NCBI GenBank assembly: GCA_016617855.1
Contig: JAECUM010001118.1
Location: 1-64,000, forward strand
Direction: 5' to 3'
Origin: Megalonaias nervosa
Lineage: Eukaryota > Mollusca > Bivalvia > Unionida > Unionidae
Length of the DNA stretch: 64,000 bases
The notes below the pieces were generated by a model. That model ran no database searches. It saw only the letters and a program-made list of their open reading frames with translations, and was not told the origin of the DNA. The position numbers were made by a program, and so were the translations under genes. Positions 1-10,377 of the stretch are shown here, one piece after another; position 1 is the first letter of the stretch, and each line of letters opens with the position of its first letter.

Positions 1-850
1 TGATGTTTGTATAATCAATAAGAATGTACCAGATGTTTTAAGTAAAGGTCTGTTTGTATAAACAATAGAATGTCCCCAATGTTTAAAGTAAAGGTCTGTC
101 TATAATCAGTAAGAATGCACCTGATATTGATATTTGTATAATCATTAAGAATGTACATGATGTTTGTATGAACAATAAGAATGTACCTGATATTTGTATA
201 ATCAATATGAATGTACCTGATGTTTGTATGATCATTATGAATGTACCAGATGTTTTTAAGTAAAGAACTATTTGCATAATCAGTAAGAATGTACCTGATA
301 TTTGTATAATCCATAAGTACCTGATGTTTGTATGAGCAATAAGAATGTACCTGATGTTTTAAGTAAAGGTCTGTTTGTACAATCAATAAGAATGTACCAG
401 ATGTTTGTATGATCAATAAGAATGTACCTGATGTTTTGTTGTTGTTGTATGGTTTAAAGCCATTTTTCAGCACATGGCGGCCAGTATTAATGGTGGAGGA
501 AGAACCTGGGAAAACCCCGGAAAGAACCACCAACCCACGAGAAGCTACTGGAAAGCTTTCTCACATACCCACATTGGCCGAATCCGAGACTCGAACCCAT
601 GCAGACAGAGGTGAGATGGCAATGATCCATAACGGATAGCACTTTAGACCACTCGGCCACTCGGGGCCCCACCTGATGTTTTAAGTAAAGGTCTGTTTGT
701 ATAAACAACAGAATGTCCTCAATGTTTTAAGTAAAGGTCTGTCTCTATAATCAATAAGAATGTACCTAATATTAATATTTGTATAATCAATAAGAACATA
801 CCTGATGTTTGTATGATCAATAAGAATGTACCTGCTGTTTTAAGCTGTGC
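1..850. repeat. About 30-bp minisatellite (taagaatgtacctgatgttt)
   Basis: Degenerate tandem units built on taagaatgtacctgatgttt plus gtatgatcaa or an alternate gtttaagtaaaggtctgt spacer. The array begins at or before the window edge and is split by a SINE at 438-670. Because the unit is near 30 bp it produces a long minus-strand open frame of about 10-residue repeats, which is not a gene. Confidence 0.9.
438..670 (-). mobile_element. SINE-1 copy A (tRNA-derived, (AAC)n tail)
   Basis: On the minus strand it begins with a tRNA-like head (A box TGGCCGAGTGG, B box GGTTCGAGTC) and a body with CCGGGGTTTTCCCAGG. It ends in a (CAA)n tail seen on the plus strand as gttgttgttg. The 12-bp repeat acctgatgtttt flanks it (426-437 and 671-682), consistent with a target duplication, although the target is itself a tandem repeat. 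Confidence 0.88.
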
Positions 851-936
851 CATACAAAATGTTAGGACTGAAAATTGTCATGAAAGCTGAAGCAGGTTCC
901 AATAAAAAAAATACTGAATAGTATTTCCCTGGGAAA

Positions 937-970
<34 letters not shown>
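937..970. repeat. (TG)n(AG)n microsatellite
   Basis: Uninterrupted TG dinucleotides passing into AG dinucleotides. Confidence 0.95.
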
Positions 971-1318
971 TTCAAGAAATTTTGCCACATATATAAGTGA
1001 AGCACATCCAAATTGTCTGAAAGAGTGATGCCCAGTTTAGACCCTGAGTAGCTACTCAATGAAATTAGAATCTAAGATATTAAAGATCAAATTCTCTTGT
1101 AATTTATTCCATTGATTTAGCAGATCAACAAAGGCAAATGGCAACCTAATGAAAAAACACCTAATGTTCCCTTAGAGATGCTCAAAATTTAAACAATAAA
1201 CCTTCTTACCATGTGATGAAAACTTCCCAATCACATAAACATTCTAAGTTCATCTGGATCATTAACATGAAGTTTTCCTTCTGACTTTTCAAAGTTCTCA
1301 AGCAGTTTATGATTATTG

Positions 1319-1556
1319 TTGTTGTTGTAGGGATTAACGCCATTTTTCAGCACAAGATACATGGCAGCAGTATTAATGGTGGAGGAAGAACCCAGGAAAA
1401 CCCTGGAAAGAACCACTGACCCATGAGAAGCTCCTGGCAAACTTTCTCACATACCCACATTGGCTGAACCCGAGACTTGAACCCATGCAGACAGAGGTGA
1501 GATGGCAGTGATCCGTAATGGTGAGCGCTTTAGACCACTTGGACACATGAGGCCCC
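1319..1556 (-). mobile_element. SINE-1 copy B
   Basis: Same family and orientation as the copy at 438-670. It is flanked by a perfect 12-bp direct repeat TTATGATTATTG at 1307-1318 and 1557-1568. This is the clearest target duplication of the family because the target is not repetitive. Confidence 0.92.
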
Positions 1557-1568
1557 TTATGATTATTG

Positions 1569-3600
1569 CAAAAGATAAAACAGGAAATGGACTAAATTTC
1601 AAGCCCTTCTTTATAAATCTTTGTCAATAACTATGATCTGGTGGGTTTTTTTCATTAGCATTGGTCTCTAGAACAATTTTGATGATTTGCCTCTAGATTA
1701 AAATAAAACATGTTACATGCACCAACACCAATATACACTTCTTGTCTGTTAAAGTGTATGTGTTTGCTTATTCATTTCAAGTAAGCATCATGCCAAAATT
1801 TACAAGCTTGGGACATTAAAGCTTTCCCTTAAGAAGATAATTTTCCATTTGTTTACACTGACCAAAAAACAAAAAAAAAATAGAAGGGGTCTATTCTAGT
1901 ATACACAGTTGCAGAATTTATGCTAATTTCTAAAGAACTGTGCAAAAAAGCCTCAACTGGATGCATGAAAATCATGCATATTGTTTACTAATGTCTTCAT
2001 AAAATCCTTTATTTATTTAGAAAAATTCCCCTTTTTATGAAGAGGGAAATCCATCCCCACCCCCAATTTTACAGGTCAAGAACAGACCCTGAATAGAAAA
2101 ATTCTATGCCAGTTGTTTCTATGCCATATTGAAAAGAAATCCGCTGGTATTTATTGAATATATATGAACTAGAAATAAGAATTTTGAAGTCACTACAAGA
2201 TATTTCATCCTCATCAGCTGTGACAAAACTATTGCACTCACTACATAAACCAAAACTTACACCACCCTGAACTACAAAAGAAAATAATTGAGAATAAAGA
2301 AAATTTCACAATTCTAACATTTTTAAAACGGTTGTTTACCTGACTTTTCCATTAATTTAAAGTTAAATATATATAGAGATGGAACCCAAAAATGTACAGC
2401 TACAAAACAGTGACAAGGTTAGGTAGAAGTCTACTTTGAGAATTCAGGTTTGGAAACTGCTGGCTCAAGAGCTGGTCAGTTGTGCATGATATGCATGACC
2501 ATATGACAACCAATTCTACATGTCTGCATTGACATTTTCAAATTATCTACACTTGGATAAAATCTATACACACCTAAAGTACATGTACATAGTATATATG
2601 AACTTGTGGCATTTTATTTACACATTTTGTCTTGCCTGCTTGTCTGCATGACAATCGATCTTGATGGAGATGTTAAAATGAAGGGATGTGTAGAACTTAC
2701 AAGGCAATGCAAACAGATTCTGCATTTTAAATATGACAGCAACTCATCCATACAAACTACCTCTTCGTCTGGGGATTTATTTGATGATACTAAAAAACTA
2801 TAACAGAAAAGCAAATCACAATTATTGTGCTATGATCTTTACCAATAGGTGAATGGAGGGTAAAATGCACGAATATGCAGGCCAATGTTAATTAATTCTG
2901 TAATTAAAGTATCAGAGATATCCCTCATCTGAGTGGGGGCTTGTAACCACTCAGAAACCTGAACCAAAAACTACAGGTAATGAAAGTTCAAATGACCATG
3001 ACTTTACTTATGGATACAGTGATGATCAGGGGTACATTTATGTGAAATAGTAAGATTTACTCATTCTACAATCTAAATATGATGGCTATCATTATCTTCC
3101 CCTAGGTGTCGGACTTATTAACATATAGAAAAATTAGAACCAAAACCTTCTTAAACATTTTCAACAGTTTCAAATCATTCTGACCTTTCCTGAGGGGGAA
3201 GGGAAGGGGCACACATACACTGATATGGATTGATGACTACATTAAAACCTTAACTATTGAAGATAACAATGATGAAAACAATACCTAAATGAAAGCCATC
3301 TTGGTCTTACCTATACTGAAGCAGGCATTACAAAAAAAAATTTAATTCTGGGCTGCATGTTATTTAAAACTAACAATGCAATCTTACTAATTCAGAAGGA
3401 ATTTGTACGAGTTAAGTATTTTTATACACAGGTAATTTCTATTCACATTCTGCACTACATTCACATTCAAATGCCTGATCTGTCTACCTTTTTTAACTTA
3501 AGAGTAAAGGAGCAGGATTGACGACTTTACCAAAAAAGCGATAGCCTAACAACAAATGCAGTAGTGACTCACAAAAACAACAACTTTTCATCCACAGCAC
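1569..3600. other. Non-coding stretch, no recognised feature
   Basis: AT-rich sequence without a convincing exon or repeat family. The two overlapping opposite-strand frames near 2606-2814 have no recognisable similarity. Confidence 0.5.
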
Positions 3601-3639
3601 AAATGTGTTCATGCAGGTATATAATGAATACGTGTATTA

Positions 3640-3840
3640 TGTGATATGTTTAACATATATACTTGCTTACAAGTCAAGTCCAAATACAACATTGATCCTG
3701 ATCTGCCATTGCATACTGTACCTGCTCAGAATTATAAGATGGCAGATCTGGATCTATTCAGTTTGCAACCAGACTGGACCTGTGCGCAAGAATATATGAT
3801 ATGGAAACTTACAGACTATAAATTTTAAGTTCCAATACTA
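3640..3840. mobile_element. Hairpin MITE copy, degenerate
   Basis: Contains the family signature: acttgcttacaagtcaag at the left, inverted versions of gatctgcc/ggcagatc inside (3698-3706 and 3739-3748) and a cagtttgcaacc edge. It is more diverged than the copies near 26000, 56000 and 63400. Confidence 0.6.
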
Positions 3841-3844
3841 CCTC

Positions 3845-5100
3845 TCTACATTATAAATTATAATATCTACAAAATTATTCCGGATTATTTTAATACTGCT
3901 TCATATTGCCACACAACATACTGTACACATCTGTACCAAATACCTTCACTCATGCCGCAAACCAGAATTTTGCAGAATGCTGTCTCACCTATTCAAGAAA
4001 GGCTTATTCAAAATACCTAGCAAAGTTACTGGAGAATAAAATCTAGGTCACAGTTACCTCCTTTAGCCTGTGATGAACTGCAACCTCCATGAATATAACC
4101 ATAAACTTTCTTAACTGTACACTGAACAGAGTAAAACTGCAAATCGTTAATGTCTGCAACTATGCCAATTCTATGCCATTTTAAACGCGATACATGTTTT
4201 GCATATGCTTTGCAAGAGATATAAAAAAAGATCATAAACAGAAAAAAAACAACAGAATGAGGAACAATAACTTCCTGATTATACTGAACCAAGTAAAAAG
4301 GGATTTATAATAAATGACCACTGGGGCCAGGTTGGGGAATATGTGTTCCGCAGAATGTGCTGTTACACCTGTGAATGTCATTAAGACAATAAAGGGGAGA
4401 CAACTGGAATCCTTGCATATCTGGCTGCAACCTGACCAAACATTTCCTTGAAACAATCATCTAATCAGATTATAAAAAACTATCAAAACTTTAACACAGG
4501 ACCTAAACACTATTTGCAATGATTATGAAACCACTGTGGTTGTCACTGCCTGAAAATTGATACTTATGTCTCACCATTTACAGGCAAGACAAAAGGTTTA
4601 TCATGTCAATGCTGTGGATTCTCACAAAACTTTGAGTGATTTTTGTGCAATCATACCAAATAAAACAGGTTATTAAAGCTAGGGTTTGAACTCCAGGCAA
4701 TTTCTCAACATATATGGCAACAGTGATAATCTAACTTGAACACTGTTAGCAAACAAAAAAAACAGAACCACAAATCTTTATATTTTTCTTACAACATGCT
4801 AAAAATATATTTTGATAATGTATTTTTTCTCGTCTTACAACTGTACATATTATCTAATTTATATTCAATATGAAGAAGAATCATTTTTTTTCAACTTGGG
4901 CAAAATTAATTATGCTGTAAATTCTACATGGAAAGCAAAGCTAACCTCAAAAAGCAAATCTGAATGTTTTCCCTGGCAATTAATGGCTGTAATATTTAGT
5001 TGATTTAATCTATCTAAATACATAAAAACAAAATTAATGAAAATATTTTTTTTGTAACTATGGGCATTACAACTACAGATTTAAAATGAAATAGAAATTT
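3845..5100. other. Non-coding stretch, no recognised feature
   Basis: No supportable exon or repeat. An exon-like interval at 4058-4121 was examined and set aside. Confidence 0.5.
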
Positions 5101-5255
5101 AAATCTCACTTTGCCTCAATAGTCTGAATTTGACAGCAATTTAAATAGAATATTTAAATCTCACTTTGCCTCAATAGTCTGAATTTGACAGCAATTTAAA
5201 TAGAATATTTAAATCTCACTTTGCCTCAATAGTCTGAATTTGACAGCAATTTAAA
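5101..5255. repeat. 55-bp repeat, three near-identical copies
   Basis: Units start at 5101, 5156 and 5211 (aaatctcactttgcctcaat ...). Near-identity implies recent triplication. Confidence 0.95.
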
Positions 5256-6290
5256 AGCAATATTATCTGCATTTATATTTTGGTAATAAATTAATTCCAT
5301 GAATGACTCAAGGTGGAATACGATTAATCAAAATAATGCTTAAAATCAATACAAAGTACAAAATCTATTCGATATTTTGAGTGTGCTGATATTTTCACCG
5401 CACAACAGAAATTTCCTTAATGAACTAAATCTGTTTAAATTTTGTCTCAAAGACTGTCTGTTGAAAACAAAAATTAAAGACTATATGATTCCAATGCAAA
5501 TGTTTTTCTTGCAAATAAAAACAATATAATCTTTTATATTTTATATTTTAAGCATTTCTAAGAAAATAAGAGAATTAAAATTTTTAAAAAATCATTTTGT
5601 GCAATGACTTTACATCATTAGAACAACTGACTAGCTATTTCAAATGGTAAGGGACTGATTGGGAGGTGGGATTGGGGAAGCAGTAAGCAGAAAGCAGATG
5701 GACAAAAGAGGTCCAAAAGAGAGTAAGATAAATATACCTTAGCCTGTCAGAAAGCATGAAAAGAAAAAAAAAAACAGACTAAGGATAGAATGATCAAATA
5801 TTACACTGAACAAAGAATTTTATTTTTTTGTGTGCGACACCTATAAATAATCCTAAGAAATAGCAAAATGAACTTACCCTGGGAATCAATTCACATTTTA
5901 TTTTCTCCTGTGCAATAATTTTGTATGTCATGCAGGGTTAAGTTCTTTGCATGGTTTGCAACATTACTGTCATGAAAAAATGTATTAAGTTCTTCAAAGA
6001 CATGTACAAATAAACACATAAACTGAACTTTGTGATGTCAATACATATTAAATCTTAACAAGCGGAGGAATGACAGCTAACCATGTCACACTGAATTCTC
6101 ATTATGAACACAGATAACTGCTAGCTAGTGTATTAACATCATCAAGTTTCAAAAACAGTAAACTCATATTTTTTCATTCATCTGGAAATTAAATACGTAA
6201 GCAAATTCAAAGTCAAGTGATGCAACTAATGAGATATCACTGTCTACTAGTGTTATTAGGATGAAGTTATTTGTCATTACAAATAAGAAA
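5256..6290. other. Non-coding stretch, no recognised feature
   Basis: AT-rich with A- and T-runs; nothing else identified. Confidence 0.5.
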
Positions 6291-6293
6291 CTA

Positions 6294-6490
6294 CTTGTCA
6301 TATGTCAGACTGTGTGTTAATACAAATGAAAATCACTAGTCATAGGCCAGGCTGTGTGTTAATACAAATAAAAAATTACTTGTCATAGGCCAGGCTGTGT
6401 CAATACAAATAAACACTGACCTGTCATAGGCCAGGCTGTGTGTCAATGCAAATAAAAAAATGACCTGTCATAGGTCAGCATGCCAATACT
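6294..6490. repeat. About 43-bp minisatellite (cataggccaggctgtgtgt)
   Basis: Four to five degenerate units of ctgtcataggccaggctgtg followed by a taatacaaataaa spacer. Confidence 0.85.
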
Positions 6491-6889
6491 GATGCCAATG
6501 CCTGCATCAATTTAAATAAGCTCTTGTTAGTTTCTGAATAGTTAAACTAATTATGTTGGGTAAACGAATCAAACCTGCATGTTAATCTCACCATCCTATT
6601 TCACGAACAGGTGGAATAACTGGCTCTTTGCCACAGTCTCTATGTGCCAGCCAAAAATTGTTTGAAGATGTCAGAGCCATTTAAACAAGAAACCAGCCAA
6701 GGTACGTAGGCTCTACCTCATTATCACTAACAGACTATGTCATTTTTGTACAGTTTGCTTATAGTAAAATTATAGAATAAAATCCTGATTCAAATCAGAT
6801 CAAAGTTAAGTTTTTGCCTGTTTTCTTGTCCAAACAGCTCTGATTATTTCAAACACTTCAATAAATTATTTCAATCAGCTGAGATGTAA

Positions 6890-7380
6890 AGCTAAAACAG
6901 TAAAACCTGTCTTGTGCAACCTTTGCTATGAGTGACCATTTGCCATTTACAACCACAACTGTAATGCAGAAATGAATTTTATTGTATAAATGCATTGTCA
7001 TGAGCAACCACCTGCAGAATGCAACCAATGACCATGATTTTTAGGCAAAATATGCATTTTAACATTGCAATGAATGAATGCATCACAAATAAGGAGATAA
7101 ACACCACTGACATTGATTTAATCCTTTGTAACCATGACTTCTTAGAAGGGTCTGCAGGCAAAGTGTCAACTGTTCCAAACAAGACTGCTATGAACAACTA
7201 TATTGCAAAAACAGAGACAAACACCACTAATCTTTATCTAACCCTTGGTAATCAAGACTGCTTAAAAATAAAGACTGTTCTAAACAGACAAAAACAAGGG
7301 CTGCCTACTGGTTTCCTAAATTTTGCATGTCATGCAGTAGTAGTGTCGTTTGTTCTAGACTGTAAACCAGACTAAATTTT
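6890..7380. repeat. Degenerate interspersed repeat (gcaaccacctgcagaatgcaacc)
   Basis: Repeating 'gtaaccatgacttct ... caaacaccactga' modules of about 130-150 bp, for example around 7100-7150 and 7200-7270. A plus-strand frame of 118 codons crosses it but has no recognisable domain. Confidence 0.5.
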
Positions 7381-7619
7381 ACTAACTGCCAGTATAGTGC
7401 CAAAATCATGTGAATATCTATTATGTTTAATCATTCCTTCTTCAAGGGGAACAGCTGTGGATGTACATAGCTAATTCAAAGGTTTATACTGTTTTCTGTC
7501 TTCTGTGAAAACAAGCATGACACCAATAAAGTCATCATGAAAAATCTTTTTAAAGGGTTTCACTGTTTGAGTTGAGTACATTGTTTTTCTTCAGAGTTAA
7601 TCCCTATACCAGGGTCTTA

Positions 7620-7670
7620 GACTTTAATGCTAGTAAGTAAATAGTCTTTAATGCTAGTAAGTAAAAATTC
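7620..7670. repeat. Short tandem duplication (ctttaatgctagtaagtaa)
   Basis: Two copies in direct succession. Confidence 0.8.
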
Positions 7671-8036
7671 CTTTCCAGATTTGATCAAAACTGTATAAGG
7701 GACGTGTCGTTTCCTGTTCATTGTGACATCAGAGTCATTACAATCCACATACCAAGCCACTGTACATTCACCTCAGTGTAGCTGGTTACACCTTTTGTTT
7801 ATAATCTGTAATGAATATGGTAAATGAGATCTTTATCTTTAATAGCAAGTGATAATCATTTTCCAGATTTAACTGTCACTGTAATAGGGACGTGTTGCTT
7901 GTTTTAATGTTACCGCCATTTCAACCCATACACCAAGTCATGATGTCATTGGTGAATTAGGTCTTTCGCTGCTGTCCCTAAATAAATGTACTCTGTTTCT
8001 GGACAAGTTAATTGTGTCTTTTGATTTAATTCATTG

Positions 8037-8060
8037 TTGTGTGTGTGTGTGTGTGTGTGT
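8037..8060. repeat. (GT)n microsatellite
   Basis: Uninterrupted GT dinucleotides followed by ctatatatat. Confidence 0.95.
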
Positions 8061-8093
8061 CTATATATATCTTAAGCCTCATAAAAAAATCCT

Positions 8094-9600
8094 ATGGTCA
8101 TCGTTAGAAATGATCACTTAAAAGTGATAAATGGAAAAATTCTAACACCAGACAACAGAAATAATATCACTGAAAGAAGTGAAAAAGGGAAGACTGCAGG
8201 CAAAATCGCAGCCAGTTTAAATGTTGGTATAACTCAAATTCAGGATGTTATAAGAGACAAGGATTTCATTAGAAATGAAAGTCAGAATGGTGTACAGGCA
8301 GAGAGGAAATATGATAAGGTATGACGGACGTTTGTGTTGCCATGAGTTAAAAAATAAATAAACCATTAAGTGGAAAACCGTTTCAGGAAAATGCAATTAT
8401 TGTATCAGCAGAACCAAGTTATAATAACTTTACTGCAATATATGGGTGGCAGTAGAACTTCAAGAATCAATACATTACAGCTAGAATACTCAGTGAAGAA
8501 TCAGCTCATGTAAGTTGTCAGCTGATGACTAGAAAAAAAAAAAGACTACCATCTATCACTGAAGGATATGTGCTTTATGACAATGAAGGATATTTGCATT
8601 GTTACACTGAAAGATATATGCCATGTAACACAGAAGGATATGTTCTTTGTTACACTGAAGTATATGTGCTTTGAGACTTTTTCAATGCCGATGACATAGA
8701 CTCTCTTTCATAGAAGATTCCATGACAGATCACAAGCACAAAAAGAGAATGTTCACAAATGGGGTAAGAAAGCAAATGAGAGGTTGGCACAATTGCTAGA
8801 AAAAGTAGTACAACAGGAGAAAAACTTTACTCCTTTTTTATAGGCAAGTTGCATAATCCATGATTTTTTAGATTAGATGGGTGTCACCTATGAATCCAAC
8901 TGAAAATTTTGAATGACTTAGGACATCTTTTGTAACTACTGGTGACTGGCAACAGTTCACAATAAAATGATGTGGAAAAACTGAACAATTTTGCTTACTG
9001 TAAACAAACGCAAGGCACACTCAGACATCCAGTTCACCAATGTAAAGTTGGTGCTTCTGCATCCATATACCAGACCAAAACTATACGCTGTGATAATAAA
9101 CTATCAAGAAACTGTTACGATTCTTGCAAAAATGAATGACTGCTCTACAACAACTAAGGAAGCAAAAAATGTCAGTTCTGGATGTCATTATGTGGATTAA
9201 GTCTGTGTGGGATGCTCTGGTGGCATACACCATTGAAAGGTGTTTTGCTAAGAGTATTTTTTCTGCTAGTGTTCAGGTCATGAATCCAGAGAGTTAAAAG
9301 ACTGAGCAAGACATGCATCCATCAGAAGAACCATTTCTGAATGGCATGACATTGGAAGAATTTGCAGATATGGATCACTTTTTGGAAACTTCAAAATACT
9401 GTGTTATGGTCTGAGTGGAGAGGGATATATACTTCAGAACAGTAGTGGCAATGAGCCATTGGTTGACAAAACTCAACCTCAGGATGTTCCACATGCTTCA
9501 GTCATGAAACGTGTAAATAATATAACAGACTACGCTTTGCAACACTGCAATTCCAAAATTTTGCTTCTGTGCAAAGAGATGTAGATACATGTTTAGAGCA
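8094..9600 (+). pseudogene. pogo/Tigger-family DNA transposase, degenerate
   Basis: Reading across frames recovers the whole Tigger/CENP-B-like order. An N-terminal psq-type helix-turn-helix (8094-8320; NITERSEKGKTAGKIAASLN) is followed by a CENP-B-type DNA-binding part (8365-8510; LSGKPFQENA, NNFTAIYGW, ARILSEESAHVS). The DDE domain starts with FFNADDID (about 8679), then GKKANERLAQLLEK (8765-8805) and GKLHNP (8845), then AHSDIQFTNVKLVLLHPYT (9016-9070). After that come VIMWIKSVWDALVAYTIERC (9186-9245) and an acidic end (LNGMTLEEFADMD). At least four frameshifts and several stops are present. The block that should read VDNCPAH is VNKRKAH, so the second catalytic Asp is lost. A short tandem repeat (8545-8670) sits in the middle. 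Pogo transposases are about 450-500 residues, which fits the 1.5-kb span. No terminal repeats were identified. Confidence 0.85.
8545..8670. repeat. About 32-bp tandem repeat inside the Tigger relic
   Basis: Four units of actgaaggatatgtgctttg type, inside the transposase region between the DNA-binding part and the first catalytic block. Confidence 0.8.
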
Positions 9601-10298
9601 ATCAGCTGAGTAAACAATGTGAACAAAAAAGTATATTTGCATTCATCTGACAAATATGTGCTTTCACACTTTACAGGCATGATGGGTAAGTTTACATCAG
9701 GTAAATGTGCAATACACACACAGGATGAGTAAGCATTATCAAAGGTAACTGCAATGTATATGATATATTTGAAATAAATCTGAAATTTATAGACACATAA
9801 AATTAATTTCTTGACAGGATAAATAAATACCAACATAGTTAATATTGCAATTCATACATGAATACCTGTACACAAGACCTATAAAATAAAGAAGTTAATG
9901 TTTTATTTCCGATGTACACCTTTATTGCTATGTACAATTATTTTCATGACAAAGGATTGTGAAATTACAAACCAACACTTGACTTTGAATCTCTGATACA
10001 CTGGATGGTGAAATTACAAATCAAGATGCTCGTCTATGAATGTCCGTGACATAGGATGGTGAAATTATGAATCAAAAGTACTTGATTATGAACACAGTTT
10101 CATATTTTTCAAGAAATCAAAATCAAGGTGCAAAATCAAGCTCCTTATCAAGCAAAGGCGGCAAGTTTTGTAAACCATCCTTTTAACATGCCTGCAAGAA
10201 ACAGAAAATGGCACCCTGGGGGGGGGAGGAGAATATGAAATAAACATGAGAAAAAAACCAACAAAGAATTCATCTTCAGCATTTTGTGAAATACATAC
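9600..10298. other. Intronic sequence downstream of exon k
   Basis: No feature apart from two or three short repeats of ggatggtgaaattacaaatca (9950-10075) and a G9 run at 10219. Confidence 0.5.
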
Positions 10299-10377
10299 CT
10301 TTAAATTAGGAGACTGTGTTTGGTCTATAATGAATTTGGTTACAATACCAAACTGGAGATCTGTAGGAAAATTGTCC
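10299..10377 (-). CDS. CLASP: CLASP exon k (TOG3, HEAT repeat C-D)
   Basis: 79 nt; the first base completes Arg from exon j and the exon ends in phase 0 at GTATGT. Acceptor CTTCTTTTTTCAG. Encodes DNFPTDLQFGIVTKFIID followed by QTQSPNLK, the counterpart of vertebrate ESFPNDLQFNILMRFTVDQTQTPSLK. The next expected exon, starting near VKVAILKYIE, was not found in the remaining 10.3 kb, so the following intron is at least that long. Confidence 0.97.

Noticed and set aside
15..533. 172-codon minus-strand frame of 10-residue repeats (TNIRYILTDY type)
   Set aside because: It is translation of the 30-bp minisatellite, whose unit length is a multiple of three; it runs on into a SINE and has no signal or domain.
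409..639. Frames over SINE copies (also 487-708, 1231-1440, 53881-54084, 53957-54214)
   Set aside because: They translate tRNA-derived SINE sequence; the similarity among them is that of the repeat.
1205..1305. Exon-like minus-strand text (ENFEKSEGKLHVNDPDEL) before a GTAAGA site
   Set aside because: The frame ends in TGA before the donor and does not match CLASP; probably chance.
4058..4121. 64-nt minus-strand exon with a good acceptor (TTACTCTGTTCAG) and a GTAACT donor
   Set aside because: Neither open frame (QLRKFMVIFMEVAVHHRLKE or TVKKVYGYIHGG) matches the CLASP sequence expected after exon k.
5879..5908. 30-nt minus-strand mini-exon ending at GTAAGT
   Set aside because: The acceptor lacks a pyrimidine tract and EKIKCELIPR has no CLASP counterpart.
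7019..7375. 118-codon plus-strand frame
   Set aside because: It lies on a degenerate interspersed repeat and repeats NTT-x-LTLGN-like text that follows the DNA repeat.
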